Positions 25,005 to 32,378 of a stretch of 64,000 bases of DNA are shown piece after piece. The stretch covers positions 558,001 through 622,000 of the forward strand of contig NZ_LFBV01000002.1 in the NCBI RefSeq assembly GCF_001905345.1. The letters run 5' to 3'. The notes under the pieces were generated by a model, which saw only the letters and a program-made list of their open reading frames with translations, ran no database searches and was not told the origin of the DNA. Every line of letters begins with the position of its first letter. Position 1 is the stretch's first letter. This DNA is from Streptomyces uncialis (GTDB lineage Bacteria > Actinomycetota > Actinomycetes > Streptomycetales > Streptomycetaceae). The translations under genes and the position numbers were made by a program.

Positions 25005-26417
25005 GTGAACCGAATCCGCCGCGAACAGGATTCCGACTGCGACGTGCTGGGGATCGGCTTCGGCCCGTCCAATCTGGCACTGGCCATCGCGATCGAGGAG
25101 CACAACGGACTCACCACCGGGAACGACGAGTTAAGGACCGGCTTCCTGGAGAAGCAGCCGGGGTTCGGCTGGCACCGGGGGATGCTCATCGACGACGCGA
25201 CGATGCAGGTGTCGTTCCTCAAGGACCTGGTCACGATGCGTGACCCCACCAGCCGGTACAGCTTCCTGTGTTTTCTGAAGGAGCGCGACCGGCTGGTCGA
25301 CTTCCTCAACCAGAAGACGCTGTTCCCGCTGCGGATCGAGTTCCACGACTACTTCGCGTGGATCGCGGAGCGACTGTCGCACCTGGTGGACTACGCGCAC
25401 GAGGTCGTCGGCGTGGAGCCCGTGTTCGACGGTGACGACGTCCGCTGGTTCGATGTGATGAGCCGGGTCGGCGGTCCGCGGGGGAAGCTGGTGACCCGCC
25501 GGACCCGCAATCTGTGTGTGGCCACCGGTATGACACCCCGGATACCCGCGGGTGCCGAGATCAACGACCGGATATGGCACAACCGGGATCTGCTGCCCGG
25601 GGTGGCGGGCTGGAGCGGCCGTCCGCCCGCGCGGGTGGTGGTGCTCGGCGCCGGACAGAGCGCCGCCGAGACGGTCGCCTATCTGCACCGGGAGTTCCCC
25701 ACCGCGGAGGTCGTCTCGGTGTTCGCCAAGTACGGCTACACACCGGCGGACGACAGTCCGTTCGCCAACCGGGTCTTCGATCCCGAGGCGGTGGACCTCT
25801 ACTACCGGTCTCCCCCGGAGGTGAAGAACTCGCTGATGGGCTACCACCGGAGCACCAACTACTCGGCGGTGGACATGGACCTGATCGAGTCGCTGTACCG
25901 CACGCAGTACCGGGAACGCGTGCAGGGACGGCAGCGGCTACGGTTCCTCAATGTCTCCAGGCTCCGGGAGGTCACCTCGTACGACGACGGGCTCCGGGTC
26001 ACCGTCGAGCATCTGCCCACGGGTGAGCGCACGACGCTGGAGGCGGATCTGCTCGTCTACGCCACCGGATACCAGCAGGCGGACCCCGCGGCACTCCTCG
26101 GCAAGGTCGGCAAGCTCTGCCTGCGCGACGAGGACAACGAGCTGCGGGTGCGCCGGGACCACCGGGTCGAGACCGTGGACCATGTGTCGGCGGGCATCTA
26201 TGTGCAGGGCAGCACCGAGCACACCCACGGGATCACCTCGACCCTGCTGTCGCACACGGCCGTCCGGGTCGGCGAGATCCTCGACTCGCTGCTCGCCCAC
26301 CGGAAGGAAGCCCAGCAGGGGAACGCCCCGCACGAACCCGCCCAGCGGGAGGACGCACACCGGATGGACGCTCCCCGCGACGAGGAGGGATCACTGACCG
26401 GCACCGCGCCGCACTGA
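25005..26417 (+). CDS. L-ornithine N5-monooxygenase-like flavoprotein (siderophore N-hydroxylase)
   Basis: The product is 470 residues from a GTG with GGGAGG 11 nt upstream. It follows the SidA/PvdA/CchB family: FAD site GIGFGPSNLALAIAI near residue 17, substrate/FAD segment MQVSFLKDLVTMRDPTSRYSFLCFL, NADPH site VVVLGAGQSAAETVAYL, ornithine-pocket-type NYSAVD, VYATGYQ, and the C-terminal TEHTHGITSTLLSHTAVR. The KDLVT-x-R-x-PTS pattern favours L-ornithine over lysine. N5-hydroxyornithine is the precursor of hydroxamate groups in peptide siderophores such as coelichelin. No synthetase is nearby, so it must work with a pathway elsewhere or be a relic. The last 40 residues are charged low-complexity sequence. 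Transcription ends at a strong hairpin. Confidence 0.92.
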   Translation: MNRIRREQDSDCDVLGIGFGPSNLALAIAIEEHNGLTTGNDELRTGFLEKQPGFGWHRGMLIDDATMQVSFLKDLVTMRDPTSRYSFLCFLKERDRLVDFLNQKTLFPLRIEFHDYFAWIAERLSHLVDYAHEVVGVEPVFDGDDVRWFDVMSRVGGPRGKLVTRRTRNLCVATGMTPRIPAGAEINDRIWHNRDLLPGVAGWSGRPPARVVVLGAGQSAAETVAYLHREFPTAEVVSVFAKYGYTPADDSPFANRVFDPEAVDLYYRSPPEVKNSLMGYHRSTNYSAVDMDLIESLYRTQYRERVQGRQRLRFLNVSRLREVTSYDDGLRVTVEHLPTGERTTLEADLLVYATGYQQADPAALLGKVGKLCLRDEDNELRVRRDHRVETVDHVSAGIYVQGSTEHTHGITSTLLSHTAVRVGEILDSLLAHRKEAQQGNAPHEPAQREDAHRMDAPRDEEGSLTGTAPH

Positions 26418-26432
26418 CCCGCCGCCCTCGGC

Positions 26433-26474
26433 AACCGGCCCCCGACGGGAACACCCGCTCTTCGGGGGCCGGTT
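26433..26474 (+). terminator. Perfect 13-bp stem terminator after N-monooxygenase gene
   Basis: AACCGGCCCCCGA (26433-26445) pairs perfectly with TCGGGGGCCGGTT (26462-26474) around a 16-nt loop, 16 nt after the stop codon. Confidence 0.85.
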
Positions 26475-26604
26475 CCACGCCCCGAACCTTCGTGGGGGAG
26501 GACGGCACGGTCGGGAAGGGAACTCGTGGCGGCTGCGGGCCGACTACTGCTGCGTCCGGCGAACGGTGTCCACCGTTCGCCAACACGACGGAGGTGCGGC
26601 GGAG

Positions 26605-27423
26605 TTGACGACGGAACACGAACGGAGCCGGCGCGGGGTGCTGCGCGGCGCGGCGGCAGTCACCCTGGGCACGGGGTTCGCGGCGGGCGCGACGGCGGGA
26701 ACGGCGGCGGCCGTCGGGGGGACGGCACGGGCCGACGAGCCGGTGAGCGGTGCATCCGCCCGGGAGCGGAGCGGGCGGCGGCTGGATGTGGCGGTGCTGC
26801 TGTACGACGGGTTCACCGCCCTGGACGCGGTCGGCCCGTACGAGACGCTGTGCCGGGTGCCCGGTGTGCGGGTGACCATGGTCGCCCGGAGGGCGGGGCC
26901 GGTGCGCACCGACACCGGTGAACTCTCGGTCACCGCCGAGAGGTCGCTGCGCGAGATGCCCCGCGCCGATGTGCTGCTGGTACCGGGCGGCGGGGAGCGG
27001 GGCACGACCACGACCATGGCCGACGCGGGCACCCTCGACTGGATACGCCGGGTGCACCGGCGCAGCACCTGGACCACCTCGGTCTGCACCGGTGCGCTGA
27101 TCCTGGGGGCGGCCGGGCTGCTGCGGGGTCTGCCCGCCACCACGCACTGGGCTTCGGGCCCCTATCTGGGGGAGTTCGGGGCCACGTACACCCCGGGACG
27201 GTTCGTCGAGGCCGGGAAGATCATCACGGCGGCCGGTGTCTCCGCCGGTGTCGACATGGCGCTGCATCTCGCCGCGCGGCTGTCCGACGAGAAGGTGGCG
27301 CAGGCGACGCAACTGGCGCTGGAGTACGACCCGGACCCGCCGTACGACACCGGAAGCCCGGAGAAGGCCGACGCGGAACTCCGGGCGCTGGCGCTGCGGC
27401 TGATCGCCGACGCGGCCGTCTGA
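26605..27423 (+). CDS. Tat-exported DJ-1/PfpI-family protein
   Basis: A TTG at 26605 with ACGGAGG nine nt upstream gives 272 residues; the frame also opens 13 codons earlier at 26566. The N-terminus has ERSRRGVLRGAAAVTLGTGFAAGATAGTAAA, a twin-arginine signal followed by Ala-rich hydrophobic sequence. The mature domain starts LDVAVLLYDGFTALDAVGPYE and has the nucleophile elbow TSVCTGALILGAAGLLRG with Cys and the acid in the first helix region, as in DJ-1/PfpI proteins and the amidase-like domain of GlxA regulators. No AraC domain is attached. The catalytic role is uncertain (glyoxalase-, protease- or isonitrile-hydratase-like). A Tat-exported member is less common than cytosolic ones. It is separated from the N-monooxygenase by a terminator. 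Confidence 0.82.
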   Translation: MTTEHERSRRGVLRGAAAVTLGTGFAAGATAGTAAAVGGTARADEPVSGASARERSGRRLDVAVLLYDGFTALDAVGPYETLCRVPGVRVTMVARRAGPVRTDTGELSVTAERSLREMPRADVLLVPGGGERGTTTTMADAGTLDWIRRVHRRSTWTTSVCTGALILGAAGLLRGLPATTHWASGPYLGEFGATYTPGRFVEAGKIITAAGVSAGVDMALHLAARLSDEKVAQATQLALEYDPDPPYDTGSPEKADAELRALALRLIADAAV

Positions 27424-27663
27424 GTCCGGCGGGCGCGATCCGCCGTCCCCCGGCGCCCGTCCCCGGAGCCGTCTCCCGTGCCCGTCCCTCCTTGCCCGTC
27501 CCTCCTCGCCGCCGGACCGGGGTCGCCCGAACCACCCGGATGTGTGGCTTGCGTCGGGCTGGTGGGGAGCGGGCCGTCCGTCCTACTGTCGAGTGCCGCC
27601 GGTGGGGCGGTGTCCGACGCCGCCGGCCGTCCGCGCCGGAGCGGCACAGTCCAGGAGGTCCCC

Positions 27664-27816
27664 ATGACCGTCCGTCGTCTCTCGCTCGCCCTCGTCGGCC
27701 TGGTGGCCTCCGCCGCTCTCGTCGGGGCCGCGTCGCAGCTCGCGAAGATGGTCGTCCCCGACGACCGTCCGGCCTCCTCCGTGAGCGCCATGAACAAGGC
27801 GGAACTCGTCGGCTGA
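27664..27816 (+). CDS. Small secreted peptide, 50 residues, unknown function
   Basis: ATG 27664 follows CAGGAGG at ideal spacing, and the frame ends at TGA 27814-27816. The first half is a signal-like helix (MTVRRLSLALVGLVASAALV, then GAAS); the second half is a short polar tail reading QLAKMVVPDD and then RPASSVSAMNKAELVG. There is no Cys, so it is not a lipoprotein. It lies alone between the DJ-1-like gene and the second siderophore transport operon. No family is recognised; possibilities are an exported signal or adhesion peptide, or a small membrane peptide. Confidence 0.65.
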   Translation: MTVRRLSLALVGLVASAALVGAASQLAKMVVPDDRPASSVSAMNKAELVG

Positions 27817-27937
27817 GCCGGACGCTGCCGGGGGCGCGGTCGCCCGGAGGCCCTGGCGGCGCCGGGTCGGACCGCGCACCCGGGGGCACGCGCGGGCACG
27901 CCGCCCATTCCAGGGCTCCTGGGCCGGACAGCGCGGG

Positions 27938-29011
27938 TCAGGCGGACCTGCGGGCCTCGCGCACCAGCAGCCAGACGAAGTACAGCCCGCCGATCGAGAC
28001 GGTGACGATACCGACCGGGAGCTGGACCGGGGCGAAGAGCCGCTGGCCGATCAGATCGGCGAGGACGAGCAGGAACGCCCCGAGCACCGCGGACGGCAGC
28101 AGGGCGACCGAGGCGGAGCGGGTGACCCGGCGGGCGATCTGGGGTGCCACGAGGGAGATGAAGGCGATGGGCCCCGCCGACGCCGTCACCAGTGCGGTGA
28201 GCGCCACCCCGAGGACGACCGCGGTGAGCCGTACGGCGTTGACGCGAATACCGAGCGCCGACGCCGCGTCGTCGCCGAGTTCGAGCTGCCGCAGGGCCGG
28301 ACCGGTCGCGAGGGTCAGGGGGACGAGCACGGCGAGGATGCCGAGGACGGGCCAGAGCTGGTCGTAGCCGAGGCTGTTGAGGGAGCCACCGCCCCAGACC
28401 GCGGCCAGCATCGCCTCCTCGATGTCCGCCCGCAGCACCAGCCAGGTGTTGAACGCGCCGAGCATGGCGGAGATCGCGATACCGACGATGATCAGCTGGA
28501 ACGCCCGTGTCCCCTGGCGGTAGGCCAGGACGAAGACCAGGAACGCGGTCGCGATCCCGCCGATCAGCGAACCCGCGGCGACCTGGTAGTAGCCGCCGCC
28601 GCTGATCAGCATGACGACGAGCGCGCCGGTGTAGGAGCCGGAGGAGAAGCCGATGATGTCCGGTGAGCCGAGGGGGTTCCTGCTGACCGACTGGAAGATC
28701 GCCCCGGCGACGGCGAGGGCCGCGCCGAAGAGCACGGCGAGCAGCACCCTGGGGAGCCGCCACTCGACGACGATCTTCCTGGTGCCGCTCTCACCGCCGC
28801 CCGTGAGGGTCCGGAGCACCTCGCCCAGGGGGATGTCATAGGTGCCGTACGCGAGGGAGACCAGTACCGCCACCGCGGTGAGCAGCCCGAAGACCGTACA
28901 GCTGACGGCGGTACGGACGTCGAGGCGCAGTGACCAGCGGGGGCCCCGGGAGACCAGGACCGTTCTGCCGAAGTCGACGCGGGTGCGCGGACCCGCGGGT
29001 GCGCCGCTCAC
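27938..29011 (-). CDS. FecCD-family iron-siderophore permease (second of second pair)
   Basis: The product is 357 residues; its start overlaps the upstream permease stop by 4 nt. It has the usual helices and motifs: LPRVLLAVLFGAALAVAGAIFQSVSRNPLGSPDIIGFSSGSYTG, LRQLELGDDAASALGIRV (coupling loop) and ASAGPIAFISLVAPQIARRVTRS, with a C-terminal LPVGIVTVSIGGLYFVWLLVREARR. This is FepG-like by position. Together with the neighbour it makes a second complete FecCD pore in the window. The operon ends here without an ATPase gene. Confidence 0.93.
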   Translation of the reverse strand: MSGAPAGPRTRVDFGRTVLVSRGPRWSLRLDVRTAVSCTVFGLLTAVAVLVSLAYGTYDIPLGEVLRTLTGGGESGTRKIVVEWRLPRVLLAVLFGAALAVAGAIFQSVSRNPLGSPDIIGFSSGSYTGALVVMLISGGGYYQVAAGSLIGGIATAFLVFVLAYRQGTRAFQLIIVGIAISAMLGAFNTWLVLRADIEEAMLAAVWGGGSLNSLGYDQLWPVLGILAVLVPLTLATGPALRQLELGDDAASALGIRVNAVRLTAVVLGVALTALVTASAGPIAFISLVAPQIARRVTRSASVALLPSAVLGAFLLVLADLIGQRLFAPVQLPVGIVTVSIGGLYFVWLLVREARRSA

Positions 29012-30120
29012 AGTCCGCTCACCTTCCTGCGGCGTACGAGGAGGATGAGCACGGGGGCTCCGATGAACGCGGTCACGATGCCGACCTGGAGTTCCTGGGG
29101 GGTGAGGACGATCCTGCCGACGGTGTCGGAGACGATCAGCAGGATCGGCGCGCAGACGATGGTGTACGGGATGATCCAGCGCTGGTCGGGTCCGACGAAC
29201 CAGCGGGCGACATGGGGGACCATCAGGCCGACGAAGCCGATGGGTCCGGCCGCGGCGGTGGCGGCCCCGGCCAGCAGGGTCACGGCGACGACGACGGTGA
29301 CGCGGGTGCGGACGATGCCCGCGCCCAGCGACCGGGCGAGGTCGTCGCCGAGGGCGATGGCGTTCAGGGGGCGCGCGGCGAGGAGTGCCAGCACCAGACC
29401 CGCCGCGATGAAGGGCAGCACGGTGTGGAAGACGTCCCAGCCGCGTGCGGCGAGCGATCCGGCCGCCCAGCCGCGCATGGCGTCGTACACCTCCGGGTTC
29501 AGCAGGGTGACGGCCGCGGAGATCCCGGCCAGTACCGCGCTGAGCGCCACGCCGACGAGGGTCAGTTGCACCGGTGTCGCACCGGCCCGTCCGGCGGACC
29601 CGAGGACGTACACCAGGGTCGTGGTGACGACGGCGCCCGCGAAGGACATGGCGAGGTACTGGCCGGTCGAGGAGAGCCCGAGGAAGGCGACGCCGATGAT
29701 GACGGCGAATCCGGCGCCCGCGTTGACGCCGAGGATGCCGGGGTCGGCCAGCGGGTTGCGGGTGAGGGCCTGGATGAGGGCGCCGGACACCCCGAGTGCC
29801 GCGCCGACGGCCAGCGCGAGGAAGGCGCGCGGGACCCGCAGGTCACGCACGATGAAGGCGTCCTCGGACCCGTCGTAGGCGGTCAGCGCGTGCCAGACGT
29901 CCGTGACGGGGATGGACTTGGCGCCGAAGGCCAGGCTCAGTACCAGGCAGCCGCCGAGTACGAGAAGGCAGACGAGCAGTCCGAGGGCGCGGCCCGCGTG
30001 GGTGCTCACCAGTCCGGGGCGGTGCCGCCCCCTGTCCCCGCCGCCGCGGCCGGTCGGTCCGGACGGCGGGGCCTTGTCCGGTCCGGGCCGCCCGGCCGCG
30101 GCGGCCACTGTGGTGCTCAT
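29008..30120 (-). CDS. FecCD-family iron-siderophore permease (first of second pair)
   Basis: The product is 370 residues with a 35-residue Gly/Arg/Pro-rich cytosolic N-terminus and then ALGLLVCLLVLGGCLVLSLAFGAKSIPV. Motifs: VPRAFLALAVGAALGVSGALIQALTRNPLADPGILGVNAGAG, ARPLNAIALGDDLARSLGAGI and AAAGPIGFVGLMVPHVARWFVGPDQRW, and a closing LQVGIVTAFIGAPVLILLVRRRK. It follows the binding-protein gene by 52 nt in the same direction and probably shares its iron-box promoter. Confidence 0.93.
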   Translation of the reverse strand: MSTTVAAAAGRPGPDKAPPSGPTGRGGGDRGRHRPGLVSTHAGRALGLLVCLLVLGGCLVLSLAFGAKSIPVTDVWHALTAYDGSEDAFIVRDLRVPRAFLALAVGAALGVSGALIQALTRNPLADPGILGVNAGAGFAVIIGVAFLGLSSTGQYLAMSFAGAVVTTTLVYVLGSAGRAGATPVQLTLVGVALSAVLAGISAAVTLLNPEVYDAMRGWAAGSLAARGWDVFHTVLPFIAAGLVLALLAARPLNAIALGDDLARSLGAGIVRTRVTVVVAVTLLAGAATAAAGPIGFVGLMVPHVARWFVGPDQRWIIPYTIVCAPILLIVSDTVGRIVLTPQELQVGIVTAFIGAPVLILLVRRRKVSGL

Positions 30121-30172
30121 GTTCCGGGACGCTCCCGCTGCGCTTCGCGGGGTCCGTGTCCGGGTGCGCCGC

Positions 30173-31192
30173 TCATGACCCGGCCTTCGCGTCGAGCTTC
30201 GCGAGGATGCCGTCGAGGTGGCCGAGGCTCTCGGTGCCCCATGCGAAGGAGGAGACCACGGCGGCCGGGGTGTTCTCGACGACGAGACCGTTCTTGACGG
30301 CCGGGAGGTTGTTCCACACCTTGTTCCCGGAGAGCTTGGTGACGAAGCCGTCGAGGCCGTAGCCGTGGACGAGGATGTCCGCGTTGGACAGCTTCCCGAT
30401 CTGTTCGAGCGACAGCCACTGGCTCACGGTGCCGGGCTCGCCCTTGTGCTCGCCCTCGGTGAAGGGGCGGAACTTGGCGCCGACGGCGTCCCAGACGGGG
30501 ACGTAGAAGTGTCCGGCGGGGTAGGTGCCCCAGGTGGACTGGTCCTGGCCGTGGGCGAAGACGGCGATGGTGTTCTTCTTCAGGACGTCCGCGTACTTGG
30601 TCTTGAGCTCGTCGGCGCGCTTCTTGAACACCGCCTGCTGCCGCTTGCCCTCCTCGGCCTTGCCGACGGCCGCGGCGATCATCAGTGTCCGGTCCTCCCA
30701 GGCGCCGATGCCCGAGGCGTCGAGCTGGACGACGGGGGCGATGCTCTGGAGCCGTTCCAGTTCGCCCTTCCGGAGGAAGCGGGTCTCGGCGAAGATCATG
30801 TCGGGGTCCTGCTTGGCGACGGCCTCGACGTTGAGCTCGTAGTAGGTGCCGACGGTCGCGGTCTTCTTGAGTGCTTCGTGGTAGCGCAGGGGCCGCAGGT
30901 TCGGGTCGTCGTCCGCGAACCCCTCGACGACCCCGATCGGCTTGACGCCGAGGTCCACCAGGGCGGCGGGCGAGTAGAAGTCGACGGAGACGATGCGCTC
31001 GGGCTTCGCCGGGACCTCGACCTCGCCCGCGATGTCGGTGACCGTGCGGGTCTGGGCGCCCGACGACTTCCCGGATTCCGTTCCGCCCGCCGAGCAGGCG
31101 CTCATGATCAGCACGGCGGCGGCGCTCGCCGCGGCCGTGGCGAGAAGCCTGGGTCCCCGCGGTCGGGACGCAGGGGTGGTGCGGCGTGTCAT
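30173..31192 (-). CDS. Iron-siderophore ABC transporter substrate-binding lipoprotein (second system)
   Basis: The product is 339 residues from an ATG with GAAGGAG upstream. The signal ends in VLIMSAC, a lipobox with Cys near residue 33. The mature protein shows TRTVTDIAGEVEVPAKPERIVSVDFYSPAALVDLGVKPIGVVEG, AVAKQDPDMIFAETRFL, IAVFAHGQDQSTWGTYPAGHFYVPVWDAVGAKF and ADILVHGYGLDGF. It belongs to the FepB-like clamshell family and differs clearly from the lipoprotein at 21391, so a different ferric siderophore is probable. It heads the operon with the two FecCD genes, under a double iron box. Confidence 0.93.
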   Translation of the reverse strand: MTRRTTPASRPRGPRLLATAAASAAAVLIMSACSAGGTESGKSSGAQTRTVTDIAGEVEVPAKPERIVSVDFYSPAALVDLGVKPIGVVEGFADDDPNLRPLRYHEALKKTATVGTYYELNVEAVAKQDPDMIFAETRFLRKGELERLQSIAPVVQLDASGIGAWEDRTLMIAAAVGKAEEGKRQQAVFKKRADELKTKYADVLKKNTIAVFAHGQDQSTWGTYPAGHFYVPVWDAVGAKFRPFTEGEHKGEPGTVSQWLSLEQIGKLSNADILVHGYGLDGFVTKLSGNKVWNNLPAVKNGLVVENTPAAVVSSFAWGTESLGHLDGILAKLDAKAGS

Positions 31193-31243
31193 CGGACTCC
31201 TTCAGGGGCCCCGTACGGCGGTGGAGAACCGCGCCGTTCGGGC

Positions 31244-31271
31244 TTAGGGCAGGCTTACCTAAGTAAGGTAA
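31244..31271 (-). promoter_or_regulatory. Extended (double) iron box
   Basis: TTAGGGCAGGCTTACCTAA (31244-31262) is a near-consensus iron box. It overlaps a second inverted repeat TTACCT-aagta-AGGTAA (31255-31271). Overlapping sites could bind more than one repressor dimer. It lies 52 nt before the lipoprotein start. Confidence 0.88.
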
Positions 31272-31311
31272 CCCAGTTCCCATGAGGGTATGGGGACACT
31301 CTGTTCCGGTT

Positions 31312-32202
31312 TCACGACACGGTGGGGCGCGGCACCGCGGATAACGGCGCGGCGTCGTCCAGCCCGCTCACCGACCGGAAGTACGCGGCGGGCGTATGCC
31401 CGGTGACCTGGCGGAAGAGGTCGATGAAGGTGCTCGGATTGGCGTATCCCAGCCTGCGGGAGACGGCCACGACCGGGGTGCCCGCCGCGATGTCGATGAG
31501 GGCGCGGCGGACCCGGACGAGGATGCGCCACTGGGTGAGGCTGACACCGGTGTCCCGCTGGAACCAGCGCATCAGGGTGCGGCCGCTCAGCCCCAGCTCC
31601 CTCGCCCATTCCTCCGTGGTCCGGTCGTCCGCCGGATCGGCGATGATGCGGTCGGCGACCGAGCGCAGCTCCGGGGTCTTCGGCAGCGGGATGTCCAGGG
31701 AGGCCGCCTGGACCGGCCGGACGAGGTCCACCCCGACCTGCTGGAGCCGCAGCCGCGCCTCGTCGGGCATCTCCTCCCGCTGGTTGTGGAGCAGGATCTC
31801 CCGCAGGAGCCGGCTCATCGGGATACCCGTCACGGTGGGTGAGACCGACGTGGTCAGCCCGGGATTGAGGAAGGTCGCGTACGTGACCGTGCCCGCGCTG
31901 GCCTTGACCCGGTGCGGCATCCCGGCGGGCAGCCAGATCCCCAGCGCGGGCGGCACGAGCCAGACGTGTCCGGCGGCCTCGACCGTCACATTGCCCGTAC
32001 CGGACCACAGGAGCTCGGGCTCGGGGTGGGACACCGTCTCCCACTCCATCGGCTCGGGCGCGCGGAAGGTGCCCGTGGTGAGCAGCCAGGGGTCCTCGAC
32101 CTGGCGTTCACCGCTCGGGACATACGCGGTCCACTCGTCGGGCTCCAGGGTGGGCGCGCCCCACAGCCGCACCGCGGACGCCCTGTGTCGCTTTACCGTC
32201 AT
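31312..32202 (-). CDS. AraC-family transcriptional regulator with cupin sensor domain
   Basis: The product is 296 residues. The N-terminal half is a small cupin domain (LLWSGTGNVTVEAAGHVWLVPPALGIWLPAGMPHRVKAS: G-x-W-x-P and P-x-G-x-x-H patterns). The C-terminal 100 residues hold two helix-turn-helix units: TEEWARELGLSGRTLMRWFQRDTGVSLTQW and VVAVSRRLGYANPSTFIDLFRQVTGHTPAAYFR. The gene reads toward the siderophore-binding operon but is separated from it by the iron box and has no iron box of its own. Control of the adjacent transport operon is plausible but unproven. Confidence 0.9.
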   Translation of the reverse strand: MTVKRHRASAVRLWGAPTLEPDEWTAYVPSGERQVEDPWLLTTGTFRAPEPMEWETVSHPEPELLWSGTGNVTVEAAGHVWLVPPALGIWLPAGMPHRVKASAGTVTYATFLNPGLTTSVSPTVTGIPMSRLLREILLHNQREEMPDEARLRLQQVGVDLVRPVQAASLDIPLPKTPELRSVADRIIADPADDRTTEEWARELGLSGRTLMRWFQRDTGVSLTQWRILVRVRRALIDIAAGTPVVAVSRRLGYANPSTFIDLFRQVTGHTPAAYFRSVSGLDDAAPLSAVPRPTVS

Positions 32203-32378
32203 GGCGCGAAACCATACCTGGTTGTGTCGCTCTCCCCCGGTGCCGCCGGACGGACGACGGCAGCCGCCGCGGCCGGGCCCGACAATGGAGCCGGACGCAC
32301 TGTTCGAGCCGGTCGGACCGAGCCGGGCGACGACGCCGGGGACCGCGCGGACGGTCCCGCCCCACAGAGGGAGACACG

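Noticed and set aside
16883..31192. Possible complete siderophore biosynthetic cluster
   Set aside because: Only an N-hydroxylase and an isochorismatase-fold protein are found; no NRPS, NIS synthetase, acyl- or formyltransferase is present, so the region is described as transport and handling.
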